From positions 4,216,001 to 4,280,000 of the forward strand of contig NZ_CP047318.1 in assembly GCF_009857135.1 (NCBI RefSeq): DNA of 64,000 nucleotides, read 5' to 3'. A program made the position numbers and the translations under genes. The notes below the pieces were generated by a model. It saw only the letters and a list, made by a program, of their open reading frames with translations, was not told where the DNA came from and ran no database searches. This document shows positions 45,613 to 53,516 of this stretch, piece by piece; the stretch's first letter is position 1; each line of letters begins with the position of its first letter. Source of the DNA: Streptomyces sp. HM190. GTDB lineage: Bacteria; Actinomycetota; Actinomycetes; Streptomycetales; Streptomycetaceae.

Positions 45613-47094
45613 GTGGCGGACGAGCTCGAGCCGGCGACCCCGGAGAACGAGGCGACCGAAGCCGAGGAGCCCATCAAGCAGCGCAAGAACGGCCTGTACC
45701 CGGGCGTGTCCGACGAACTGGCCGAGAACATGAAGTCCGGCTGGGCCGACACCGAGCTGCACGACCTGCGGCCCATCGCCCAGGCCGCCGAGACCGCCGC
45801 CCGCCGCGCCGCGCTCTCCGCGCGCTTCCCCGGCGACCGGCTGGTGATCCCCTCGGGCAACCTGAAGACCCGCTCGAACGACACCGAGTACCCCTTCCGG
45901 GCGTCGGTCGAGTACGCGTACCTCACCGGCAACCAGACCGAGGACGGCGTCCTCGTCCTGGAGCCGCGGGGCGAGGGCCACGAGGCGACGCTCTACCTGC
46001 TGCCGCGGTCCGACCGCGAGAACGGCGAGTTCTGGCTCTCCGGCCAGGGCGAGCTGTGGGTCGGCCGCCGCCACTCGCTGACCGAGGCGGAGAAGCTGTA
46101 CGGCATCCCCGTCTCCGACGTGCGCGAACTCGCCGACAAGCTGCGCGAGGCCACCGGCCCGGTGCGGGTCGTCCGCGGTCACGACGCCGGCATCGAGGCG
46201 GCGCTCACCGACAAGGTCACCGCCGAACGCGACGAGGAACTGCGCGTCTTCCTCTCCGAGGCGCGGCTGGTCAAGGACGCGTTCGAGATCGGCGAGCTGC
46301 AGAAGGCGGTCGACTCGACCGTGCGCGGCTTCGAGGACGTCGTCCGCGTGCTCGACAAGGCCGAGGCCACCTCGGAGCGCTACATCGAGGGGACGTTCTT
46401 CCTGCGCGCCCGGGTCGAGGGCAACGACGTCGGCTACGGCTCCATCTGCGCCGCGGGCCCGCACGCCACCACCCTGCACTGGGTCCGCAACGACGGCCCC
46501 GTGCGCTCCGGCGACCTGCTGCTGCTCGACGCCGGCGTGGAGACCCACACGTACTACACCGCCGACGTCACGCGCACGCTGCCGATCAACGGCCGCTTCA
46601 GCGAGATCCAGCGGAAGATCTACGACGCCGTGTACGACGCCCAGGAGGCCGGTATCGCGGCGGTGCAGCCGGGCGGCAAGTACCGCGACTTCCACGACGC
46701 CGCGCAGCGGGTGCTCGCCGAGCGGCTGGTGGCGTGGGGGCTCGTCGAGGGCCCCGTGGAGCGCGTCCTGGAGCTGGGCCTGCAGCGCCGGTGGACCCTG
46801 CACGGCACCGGGCACATGCTCGGCATGGACGTCCACGACTGCGCGGCGGCGCGGGTGGAGACGTACGTCGACGGCACGCTGGAGCCGGGCATGGTGCTGA
46901 CCGTCGAGCCCGGGCTGTACTTCCAGGCGGACGACCTGACCGTTCCGGAGGAGTACCGGGGGATCGGCGTCCGGATCGAGGACGACATCCTCGTGACGGA
47001 GGACGGCAACCGGAACCTCAGCGCCGCGCTGCCTCGCCGAAGCGATGAGGTCGAGCTGTGGATGGCCTCCTTGAAGGGTGCCGTACAGAGCTGA
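45613..47094 (+). CDS. pepP: Aminopeptidase P family protein (M24 metallopeptidase)
   Basis: 493 residues from the GTG at 45613, which has AGGAGG 6 bases upstream; an ATG at 45607 abuts that site. An N-terminal creatinase-like domain (about 70-200) and a pita-bread catalytic domain. Metal ligands: two Asp in LLLLDAGVETHTYYTADVTRTLP, His in LHGTGHMLGMDVHD, Glu in TVEPGLYF and Glu in VRIEDDILVTEDG. It removes N-terminal residues before proline. Complete and in a single unit. Confidence 0.95.
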   Translation: MADELEPATPENEATEAEEPIKQRKNGLYPGVSDELAENMKSGWADTELHDLRPIAQAAETAARRAALSARFPGDRLVIPSGNLKTRSNDTEYPFRASVEYAYLTGNQTEDGVLVLEPRGEGHEATLYLLPRSDRENGEFWLSGQGELWVGRRHSLTEAEKLYGIPVSDVRELADKLREATGPVRVVRGHDAGIEAALTDKVTAERDEELRVFLSEARLVKDAFEIGELQKAVDSTVRGFEDVVRVLDKAEATSERYIEGTFFLRARVEGNDVGYGSICAAGPHATTLHWVRNDGPVRSGDLLLLDAGVETHTYYTADVTRTLPINGRFSEIQRKIYDAVYDAQEAGIAAVQPGGKYRDFHDAAQRVLAERLVAWGLVEGPVERVLELGLQRRWTLHGTGHMLGMDVHDCAAARVETYVDGTLEPGMVLTVEPGLYFQADDLTVPEEYRGIGVRIEDDILVTEDGNRNLSAALPRRSDEVELWMASLKGAVQS

Positions 47095-47256
47095 GAGGGG
47101 GGCGGCGGCCGGGGTGCCCTCCGGGGGGCCGGCCGTCGTCCTTGTCTGCGGGCGGGTGGGGGTCGTTCCCGCCCACGCGGCGGAGCCGCGTGGGTCACCG
47201 CCCCGCGCGAGGAACCACACACCACCCGCACCCGCCGACGAACACGCACCCCCGAG

Positions 47257-48090
47257 CTACCAGGCGCCCCGGCCCGCCGCCACCGGCAGCGCGTCGGCGA
47301 ACAGCGCGCCCGCGAGCAGCGATCCGCTGCCCCTCGGGCTCCAGCCGCGCTCCTGGAGGTCCGCGTCGAACGCGGCCAGGGCGCGGCGGCCGGCCGCCGT
47401 GGCCGTACCCCCCTCGTCGAGGACACCGCGGGCGCCCGCCTGGACGTGCCGGAGGCCGTGCGGGCCGGCGGTGTGGAGCAGTTCGGTGTCCTGGAGGGTC
47501 GACATGACCGTCAGCAGGGCGTCGAGTCGGGCGTCCTCCTCCGCCGTGCCGGCGGTGCGTGACGCGGCCAGGACGTCCAGGGCCCGGCGCACATGGGGGA
47601 ATCCGGCGCGGGCCTCGCCCCGGGCGCCGGCCGCGCCGTACTTGGCGGAGACCGAGGACCCGCGGGACGGCCGCCGGGGTGCCCGTCGGTCGGGGTGGGC
47701 GGCGATCTGCTTCGCGGTGGCGACGAGTTCGCGGCCCCGGGCGCCCGGTTCCAGGACCGCCGCGGCGACCAGCAGGCCGAGGACCCAGGTGGCGCCCCGG
47801 TGGCCGCCCCCGGCGAGGGTCAGCGAGTGTTCGGTGGAGCGTCCTATCGCCCCCAGTTCCGCGCGGAGTTCGGGTGTCGGGGCGCCGTTGCGGCGGGCGC
47901 AGGCCGCCATCGCCGCGAGGCCGGGCAGCAGTGCCTTCGCCGACCAGCGCAGGGCGCGGTGGTCCTGGCGGGTGACCCGGGCGCGGAGGTCGCGCGGGTC
48001 GGGCAGCCCGGGTTTGGGAGTCAGCTCCAACTGCCGGGTGAGCGCGGTCACGGCGGCGTGCGCCAGCGTCTCGTCCTCGCGGCTGCTCAT
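47257..48090 (-). CDS. CitG/MdcB-like triphosphoribosyl-dephospho-CoA synthase family protein
   Basis: 277 residues. The family motifs appear as LELTPKPGLPDPRDL near the start, LAGGGHRGATWVLGLLVAAA and the end GSLLAGALFADALP. Classic CitG makes the prosthetic-group precursor for citrate lyase or malonate decarboxylase, but no lyase genes adjoin, so this copy may act on another substrate. The neighbouring minus-strand dioxygenase begins upstream and the two may be co-transcribed (9 bases apart). Confidence 0.8.
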   Translation of the reverse strand: MSSREDETLAHAAVTALTRQLELTPKPGLPDPRDLRARVTRQDHRALRWSAKALLPGLAAMAACARRNGAPTPELRAELGAIGRSTEHSLTLAGGGHRGATWVLGLLVAAAVLEPGARGRELVATAKQIAAHPDRRAPRRPSRGSSVSAKYGAAGARGEARAGFPHVRRALDVLAASRTAGTAEEDARLDALLTVMSTLQDTELLHTAGPHGLRHVQAGARGVLDEGGTATAAGRRALAAFDADLQERGWSPRGSGSLLAGALFADALPVAAGRGAW

Positions 48091-48099
48091 GGCCGTGCC

Positions 48100-49044
48100 T
48101 TACGAACCGGACGCGGAGACGTCGGAGGGGGAGTCCGTCGGGGGCTCGCCCGACGGCGGTGTGCCACCCTCGCCGCCACCGCCACCGCCGTTGCCGCTTC
48201 CGGCGCCGGTGTTCTCGGCGTCGGGGTCGATGCCGAGGGTGAGGAAGCCCTTGTAACCGCGGGCGGGGTTGCCCTTCTTGACGGCCTTGAGGGTGAGCAG
48301 GCCGCTGGCGGCGCCGCCGCCGTCGTAGACCATGTCGTCGTCGAGGGTGGTGTAGCTGCCGGTGTGCCGGGAGTACGGCTCCAGGGCGAAGACCTCCTGG
48401 GCGATCTCGTCGTCGAAGAAGAACTGGCCGGTGTAGTTGACCTTGCCGCCCTCGTAGGTGCCGTCCTCCTTCTCACCGCCGGTGTGCACCTTGACGTGGA
48501 TGTGGCAGGTCCGCGGGGTGTACCAACCGGGGAAGATCGTCTCGAACTTGACGACCCCGTTGGCGTTGGCGATCTGGTAGCCGCGCAGATAGGTGGCGTC
48601 GTCGGCGGTGGACCCGTCCTCGCTCTCGGCGGGGGCCGAACCGCCGGGGTTGGCGGTGGTGTAGCCGGAGTAGTAGCCCCAGGCGTCGCAGTGCCAGATC
48701 TCCACGGCCGCGCCCGGGACCGGGGTGCAGCCGTCGGTGGCGTCGACGACCGTCAGCCGCAGGGTGAGCGGGACACCGCTCTTGCCCTCGGTGATGTCCT
48801 TCCGCACCAGGGCGCCGTCCAGGTAGTACGGGCCCTCGGTGACGCTCGTCATCAGCGTCATGCACGTGCTGCCGCTCGCACTCGTCGCCGACGCCGTGGC
48901 CGCCGTCCCCGCCGCGCCGGTCGTCTCGTCCGCGAACGCCGACTGGTAACCGGCGACCGCCAACCCACCGGCCGCGACCGTCGCACCGGTCACGGCGAGA
49001 GCCCGACGCCGGGTGATCGATGTGTTTGCGTGATGTCCTGTCAT
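48100..49044 (-). CDS. Tat-secreted intradiol ring-cleavage dioxygenase
   Basis: 314 residues. A twin-arginine signal (SITRRRALAVTGATVAAGG) exports a folded enzyme. The catalytic domain has Fe(III) ligands Tyr in EGPYYLDG, a second Tyr in GWYTPRTCH and His in CHIHVKVH, as in catechol 1,2-dioxygenases, with VEIWHCDAWGYYSGY. A Gly/Ser/Pro tail follows (about 275-314). Extracellular intradiol dioxygenases may attack lignin-like phenolics. The CitG-like gene lies 9 bases downstream. Confidence 0.9.
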   Translation of the reverse strand: MTGHHANTSITRRRALAVTGATVAAGGLAVAGYQSAFADETTGAAGTAATASATSASGSTCMTLMTSVTEGPYYLDGALVRKDITEGKSGVPLTLRLTVVDATDGCTPVPGAAVEIWHCDAWGYYSGYTTANPGGSAPAESEDGSTADDATYLRGYQIANANGVVKFETIFPGWYTPRTCHIHVKVHTGGEKEDGTYEGGKVNYTGQFFFDDEIAQEVFALEPYSRHTGSYTTLDDDMVYDGGGAASGLLTLKAVKKGNPARGYKGFLTLGIDPDAENTGAGSGNGGGGGGEGGTPPSGEPPTDSPSDVSASGS

Positions 49045-49134
49045 GCCGCAGAAACTAGGGACGTAGTCCGTCAGAGGGCTGAGGGGTGACTGTGAGGGCG
49101 CTGAGAGTGAGGGGGCGGCTGAAGCGAACGACGA

Positions 49135-49150
49135 TCGCACATACGTTCGA
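49135..49150. promoter_or_regulatory. LexA-like box
   Basis: TCGCACATACGTTCGA matches TCGAAC-N4-GTTCGA with one mismatch. It lies 91 bases upstream of the dioxygenase ATG and 65 bases before the frameshifted plus-strand gene; which one it would serve is unclear. Confidence 0.3.
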
Positions 49151-49214
49151 TCATCGCGCGTCCACCGGCGAATGAGACGGTTCTCACGTTTGCCGACCTG
49201 TATACGGACGAGGC

Positions 49215-49492
49215 TTGTGGTGCCGACTGAAAGCACCCCACGGGGTCGGCTATCCGGGCACGGCCGCGTGGGACGTCCTGACGGAACTGGACCAGGAGGC
49301 ACCGGAGGCGGTGACCAGACGGCGGAGGCGCTGGAGACACTGGCGGGATGCGGAGGGCTCACCGCCGCGGGGGAGCGGTTCGTGGCGGGGATGCGCGAGG
49401 CGTTGGCGAGGGACGAGGTGAGCGCGGCGGCGGCGTCGGAGGCACGGCGGGCTGCCGACGCGCACCGGCGGGATCCGCTCGGCCGTGGCTGA
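49215..49492 (+). pseudogene. Small gene broken by a frameshift
   Basis: One frame reads LKAPHGVGYPGTAAWDVLTELDQEAPEAV (49230-49316), then a different frame continues TAEALETLAGCGGLTAAGERFVAGMREALARDE to a stop at 49492. Both parts have protein-like composition, and the join falls in a G-rich run (about 49305-49325). The joined product would be about 90 residues. Either a sequencing error or a recent decay. Family unknown. Confidence 0.45.
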
Positions 49493-49597
49493 CGGCCGGC
49501 CCGCCCGGGTCCGGCCGCACCCGCTCGACCTCGACCGGACGTTCCCCTAGGGGGCAGCCCGCTCTTCGACGCCCTGCATCGAGGGGGCAGTGGTTCG

Positions 49598-50044
49598 CTA
49601 CACCGCCACGAGCGGTGCGCCCTCCCGCCACTTGAGGATCTTGTCGAAGCTCACGACGGCGCCGCCGCGGCCCGGTGTGTTGCCGATGTGGACGTGGTCG
49701 GCGAGTTCGCGGATCAGGCAGAGGCCGCGGCCGTTCTCGTCGTCGGCGTGGGCCTGACGGGGCGGCTGGCGGTGCGAGAAGCCGGGGCCCGAGTCGGCGA
49801 CCTCGATACGGCACTTCTCGCCGTCGAGGTACGCGGTGACCCGGTACGCCTCGGACGCGCTGCCCGACGGGACGGCGCCGCCGTGCTCGACGGCGTTGGC
49901 ACAGGCTTCGCTGAGCGCGACGGAGAGGTCGTACGAGACGTCCGGGTCGACGCCCGCCGTCTCCATCGTGCCGAGCAGCAGCCGCCGGGCGAGCGGCACG
50001 CTCGCAGCATCACGCCGCAAATGGAGTGACCACCACATGCTCAT
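49598..50044 (-). CDS. RsbW-like ATP-binding protein (HATPase)
   Basis: 148 residues with the GHKL fold: LSVALSEACANAVEHGG (N box), IEVADSGPGFSH (G1) and DENGRGLCLIRELADHVHIG (G2). GGGAGG lies 7 bases before the ATG at 50044. It is shorter than the homologue at 39.9 kb, close to the typical anti-sigma kinase length. Streptomyces encode dozens of such proteins. No sigma or antagonist gene is adjacent. Confidence 0.88.
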   Translation of the reverse strand: MSMWWSLHLRRDAASVPLARRLLLGTMETAGVDPDVSYDLSVALSEACANAVEHGGAVPSGSASEAYRVTAYLDGEKCRIEVADSGPGFSHRQPPRQAHADDENGRGLCLIRELADHVHIGNTPGRGGAVVSFDKILKWREGAPLVAV

Positions 50045-50326
50045 GCTCCAGCCTCCCGGCCACGGCTCGACATACCGTTACGTATTGCCACCGGGAAGGG
50101 CGCGCAATCGCCCGGAACCGGCCCTGCCGCCCGTACGGCGGATGCGTCCTCGTCACATTCGGTGTATGCGGACGAAACCCTTCCGAATCCCCCACCACTT
50201 CTCCACCTCCGGGCACGGGAGAACGGCCAGCGGGCGCCCCCTGAACACCGGCCCCTCCCGGTCCGTACCTCAGCGCGGGAACCCGGCGCTCCCCCGAACG
50301 GACCGCGATGGGATGATGACCCCGCC

Positions 50327-51106
50327 ATGAAAGCCCGCACACGCACCGGAGGTGATCTCCGGGTTCTACGGGCCGCGGTGTTCGCCGCGGTCTGCGTCGT
50401 GCTGGCCGGCGCGGGCCACGCGCTCGCCTCGTGCGCGACGGTTCCGCTGTGGAGCCTCGGGGTGGGATTCGCCGGCGTCTTCGCCGTCGCCGCCGCCCTG
50501 GCCGACAGGGAGCGCTCGCTGCCCGGGATCGCGGCCCTGCTCGCCGTGGGCCAGACCGTGCTGCACACCCTCTTCGGGCTCGGCCAGCACGGCGCCGGCG
50601 CCACGTCGAAGGCCACCGCCGCCATGGACGCGGCGCTCGTCGAACGCGCCGCACGTCTCGTCTGCGGGGCCACCGCGGCGGCCATGAGCCCCGCCGAGGC
50701 CCGACGGATCCTCGTCACCGCGGGGCTCGGAGGGTCGTACGCCACGCACCACCCGGCGGACGCCATGACGACCGCGCCGGAGTCCTCGGCGGCCGTCCTG
50801 CCGTCGCTGCCCATGCTGATCGGCCACGTTCTCGCGGCTGTCGCCGCCGGGTGGCTGCTCCGCCACGGCGACCTCGCGCTGCTCCGTCTCGCGCGGCTGT
50901 CGGCCCACGAACCGCTCGTCCGGTCGCTACGGGGGGCGCTCGCGCTGGCGCGGGCACTGCGGTCCGGGCTCCCGGGCGTGCCGGACGCCGTCTCGCGCGC
51001 CCCTCGGCCGGCGTACGCGACGCCGCCGGCCCCGCGAACGACCGCGCTCCAGCACACGGTGATCCGACGCGGCCCTCCGACCGCCGTGCTCACCCTCGCC
51101 GCCTGA
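50327..51106 (+). CDS. Membrane protein of the copper cluster
   Basis: 259 residues with about four to five helices (VLRAAVFAAVCVVLAGAGHALA, then VGFAGVFAVAAALAD, then IAALLAVGQTVLHTLFGLGQHG, then LIGHVLAAVAAGWLL). His occurs in several membrane-proximal places (GHALA, LHTLFGLGQHG, ATHHPAD), which would suit metal binding. It is the first of six consecutive plus-strand genes involved in copper. A specific function is not established; family seems confined to actinobacteria. Confidence 0.78.
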   Translation: MKARTRTGGDLRVLRAAVFAAVCVVLAGAGHALASCATVPLWSLGVGFAGVFAVAAALADRERSLPGIAALLAVGQTVLHTLFGLGQHGAGATSKATAAMDAALVERAARLVCGATAAAMSPAEARRILVTAGLGGSYATHHPADAMTTAPESSAAVLPSLPMLIGHVLAAVAAGWLLRHGDLALLRLARLSAHEPLVRSLRGALALARALRSGLPGVPDAVSRAPRPAYATPPAPRTTALQHTVIRRGPPTAVLTLAA

Positions 51107-51420
51107 CACGACGACGGCCCGCTCACACTCACACTCCACGTACTGCCCGCACGGCCTGGCAGCGCGGGGCTTCACCGCCCTGCGTCGCCTCGCTTCGCGC
51201 CGCACGGGAGGGGAGGGGACGTCGGCGTGCGGCGCACGCGCGGGTACGGATGCGGCTGCGGATGCCGGTGTGGTGCGGGTGCGGATGCGGGTGCGAGCGT
51301 GGCTCGATCGGCGCTCCTCGCGCCTCCCCTCACCTGGTCATGGCACGCGTCGCTCCCCTGCACGATGTCCGTCTCTTTCCGTCCCTTCCTCTACTCACTC
51401 ACCGTGGAGTGTCACCAGTC
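51107..51420. other. Intergenic region with GGATGC/GGTGCG repeats
   Basis: 314 bases without a gene. 51240-51300 is a degenerate 6-base repeat (GGTGCG, GGATGC). The YcnI promoter should lie near 51350-51410, but no CsoR operator (ATACCCC-type palindrome) was found. Confidence 0.5.
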
Positions 51421-52170
51421 ATGAAGGCTTCTCGTATCGCCGCCGTCGGCGCCCTCGCAGGTTCCGCCGTCCTCGTCCTGTCCGGTCCCGCGTTCGCGCA
51501 CGTCAGCGTCGCGGCGGAGGGCACGGCGGCGAAGGGCGGGTACGCGACCGTCAACTTCAAGGTCCCGAACGAGCGCGACGACGCCTCCACCACCAAGGTC
51601 GAGGTGAGCTTCCCGACCGACCACCCGCTCGCCTCGGCCCAGCCGGAGGCCGTCCCCGGCTGGAAGGTCAAGGTCACCCGGGCCAAGCTCGACAAGCCGA
51701 TCGAACTGCACGGCGAGCAGATCGACGAGGCCGTCTCCAAGGTCACCTGGACCGCCACCGGCAAGGGCATCGAGCCGGGCTACTTCCAGAAGTTCCCGCT
51801 CTCCGTGGGCCAGCTCCCCGAGGACACCGACGAGATGGTCTTCAAGGCGCTGCAGACGTACTCCAACAAGGAGGTCGTCCGCTGGATCGAGGTCCCGCAG
51901 AAGGGGCAGGAGGAGCCCGAGTACCCGGCGCCGGTGCTCGCGCTGTCCGCCGCGTCCGGCGACCACCACGGCTCGTCCACCGCCGCCTCGGACGAGTCGG
52001 AGGACGCGAAGAACGCGAAGGACACCAAGGCCGCCTCGAAGGAGACCGCGGCCGAGCCCGCCGACAGCAGCGACACCACGGCCCGTGTGCTCGCCGTCGT
52101 CGGCATCGTCGTCGGCGCCGCGGGCGTGGCGTACGGCGTCCTCGCCGGCCGTCGGCGCACCGACGGCTGA
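51421..52170 (+). CDS. YcnI-family (DUF1775) copper-binding protein
   Basis: 249 residues. Signal peptide ends at GPAFAHVSV, leaving the conserved N-terminal His that binds copper with Glu in the YcnI fold. The domain (about 30-155) has PGWKVKVTRAKLD, VTWTATG and FPLSVGQLPEDTDEMVFKALQTYSN. A Lys/Ala/Ser linker then a C-terminal helix (VLAVVGIVVGAAGVAYGVLAG) and Arg anchor it. It probably buffers or delivers Cu(II) at the membrane surface and precedes sco in the same operon. Confidence 0.92.
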   Translation: MKASRIAAVGALAGSAVLVLSGPAFAHVSVAAEGTAAKGGYATVNFKVPNERDDASTTKVEVSFPTDHPLASAQPEAVPGWKVKVTRAKLDKPIELHGEQIDEAVSKVTWTATGKGIEPGYFQKFPLSVGQLPEDTDEMVFKALQTYSNKEVVRWIEVPQKGQEEPEYPAPVLALSAASGDHHGSSTAASDESEDAKNAKDTKAASKETAAEPADSSDTTARVLAVVGIVVGAAGVAYGVLAGRRRTDG

Positions 52171-52291
52171 CACCCGGACCCCCGACTCCCCCCTCCCCGG
52201 CGCGTACGCGCTCGTCGTACGACGTATGCGTCCGCCGTCGCGGCGCACGCCCCGTGCGCGCCGGGGCTCGAACCACCTGGGACATCTCCAC

Positions 52292-53026
52292 ATGCGCACG
52301 AATACGAAGAACACGAAGTCCTCGAAGAACCCCAGGACCTCGAAGAACGCCAAGAGCGCCAAGAACGCAAAGAGGACGTACGCGGTCGGTGCCCTGATCG
52401 TCGCGGCGGTCCTCGGCCTCTCCGCCTGCGGCAGTGACGACGCGTCCACGACAGCCGTCGCCGAGGTCTCCGAGACCGGACCGGCGAAGGCGTCCACGGT
52501 TCTCGACCAGCCGTTCGCCAAGCCGGACCTGGTGCTCACCGACACCCGGGGCAAGTCGTACGACCTCCGCGAGGAGACCAAGGGCAAGCCGACGCTGATC
52601 TACTTCGGCTACACCAACTGCCCCGACGTGTGCCCGCTGACCATGAACAACATCGCGGTCGCGAAGAAGGAGGTCGCGAAGAAGCTGCCGAAGTCGGAGC
52701 TGGCGGACCTCCGGATCGTCTTCGTCACCACCGACCCCGAGCGCGACACCCCGGCCGAGCTCGGCAAGTGGCTCAAGGGCATCGATCCCGAGATCGTCGG
52801 CCTGACCGGCGACTTCGACACGATCCAGGCCGGCGCGCTCAAGCTGGGCATCTCCATCGCCCCGCCGCACAAGGACAAGAACGGCAAGACCGTCTCGGAG
52901 CACGGCACCCAGGTCATCGCGTTCTCGCCGAAGACGGACGCGGGCTATGTGCTGTACGACAAGAGCGCGACCGTGCAGGACTACGAGAAGGACCTGCCGA
53001 AGCTGCTCAAGGGCGCGAAGCCGTGA
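52292..53026 (+). CDS. SCO1/SenC-family copper chaperone lipoprotein
   Basis: 244 residues. A Lys/Asn/Ser-repeat leader, a lipobox (GLSACGS) and a thioredoxin-like fold with the C-x3-C copper site in TNCPDVCPLT and the distal His in VSEHGTQV. In Streptomyces Sco receives Cu(I) from PCuAC and supplies the CuA site of cytochrome oxidase. The stop overlaps the next start (GTGA), so PCuAC is coupled. Confidence 0.93.
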   Translation: MRTNTKNTKSSKNPRTSKNAKSAKNAKRTYAVGALIVAAVLGLSACGSDDASTTAVAEVSETGPAKASTVLDQPFAKPDLVLTDTRGKSYDLREETKGKPTLIYFGYTNCPDVCPLTMNNIAVAKKEVAKKLPKSELADLRIVFVTTDPERDTPAELGKWLKGIDPEIVGLTGDFDTIQAGALKLGISIAPPHKDKNGKTVSEHGTQVIAFSPKTDAGYVLYDKSATVQDYEKDLPKLLKGAKP

Positions 53027-53502
53027 GGGTGCGTGCGGCGAGGGTCGCCCTGCTCGTGACCGGTGGACTCGTGGCCGGCGGGCTCGCGCTGACCGGATGC
53101 GGCTCGTCGGACTCCTCCGGCTCCGCTGCGGCCGAGCTGTCCGTGAAGGCCGCCTACATGCCGCAGCCGGTCACCGACTCCATGGCGGCCGGATACCTCG
53201 TCATCGAGAACAAGGGCGGCGCGGCGGACGAGCTCACCTCCGTGACCAGCGATCTCGCTCAGGACGTCACCGTCCACGAGACGGCCGGGCAGGCGATGCA
53301 GCAGGTCTCGGCCCTGAAGGTCCCCGCCGGTGGTGAACTCGTCCTCAAGACCGGCGGAAACCACCTGATGTTCGAGAACCTGAAGCGCAAGCCGAAGGAA
53401 GGCGAGACGGTGTCCCTGCGGTTGAACTTCACCAAGTCCAAGGCCATCACGGTCGAGATGCCCGTGAAGTCGGCGACGTACCAGCCGACGACCGGTCACT
53501 GA
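53023..53502 (+). CDS. ecuC: PCuAC-family extracytoplasmic copper chaperone
   Basis: 159 residues from a GTG overlapping the sco stop. Lipobox ALTGCGS anchors it outside. The cupredoxin-like domain has the Cu(I) ligands His in VTVHETAGQAM, Met in that segment, and His/Met in GGNHLMFENL, i.e. the H-M...H-x-M signature. From memory the S. lividans counterpart ECuC hands copper to Sco. Complete. Confidence 0.92.
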   Translation: MRVRAARVALLVTGGLVAGGLALTGCGSSDSSGSAAAELSVKAAYMPQPVTDSMAAGYLVIENKGGAADELTSVTSDLAQDVTVHETAGQAMQQVSALKVPAGGELVLKTGGNHLMFENLKRKPKEGETVSLRLNFTKSKAITVEMPVKSATYQPTTGH

Positions 53503-53516
53503 GGGAGGGAACTCCG

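Noticed and set aside
44113..47220. A minus-strand frame of over 1000 codons across phosphatase and aminopeptidase genes
   Set aside because: It spans two well-supported plus-strand genes and their spacer and has no domain-like content.
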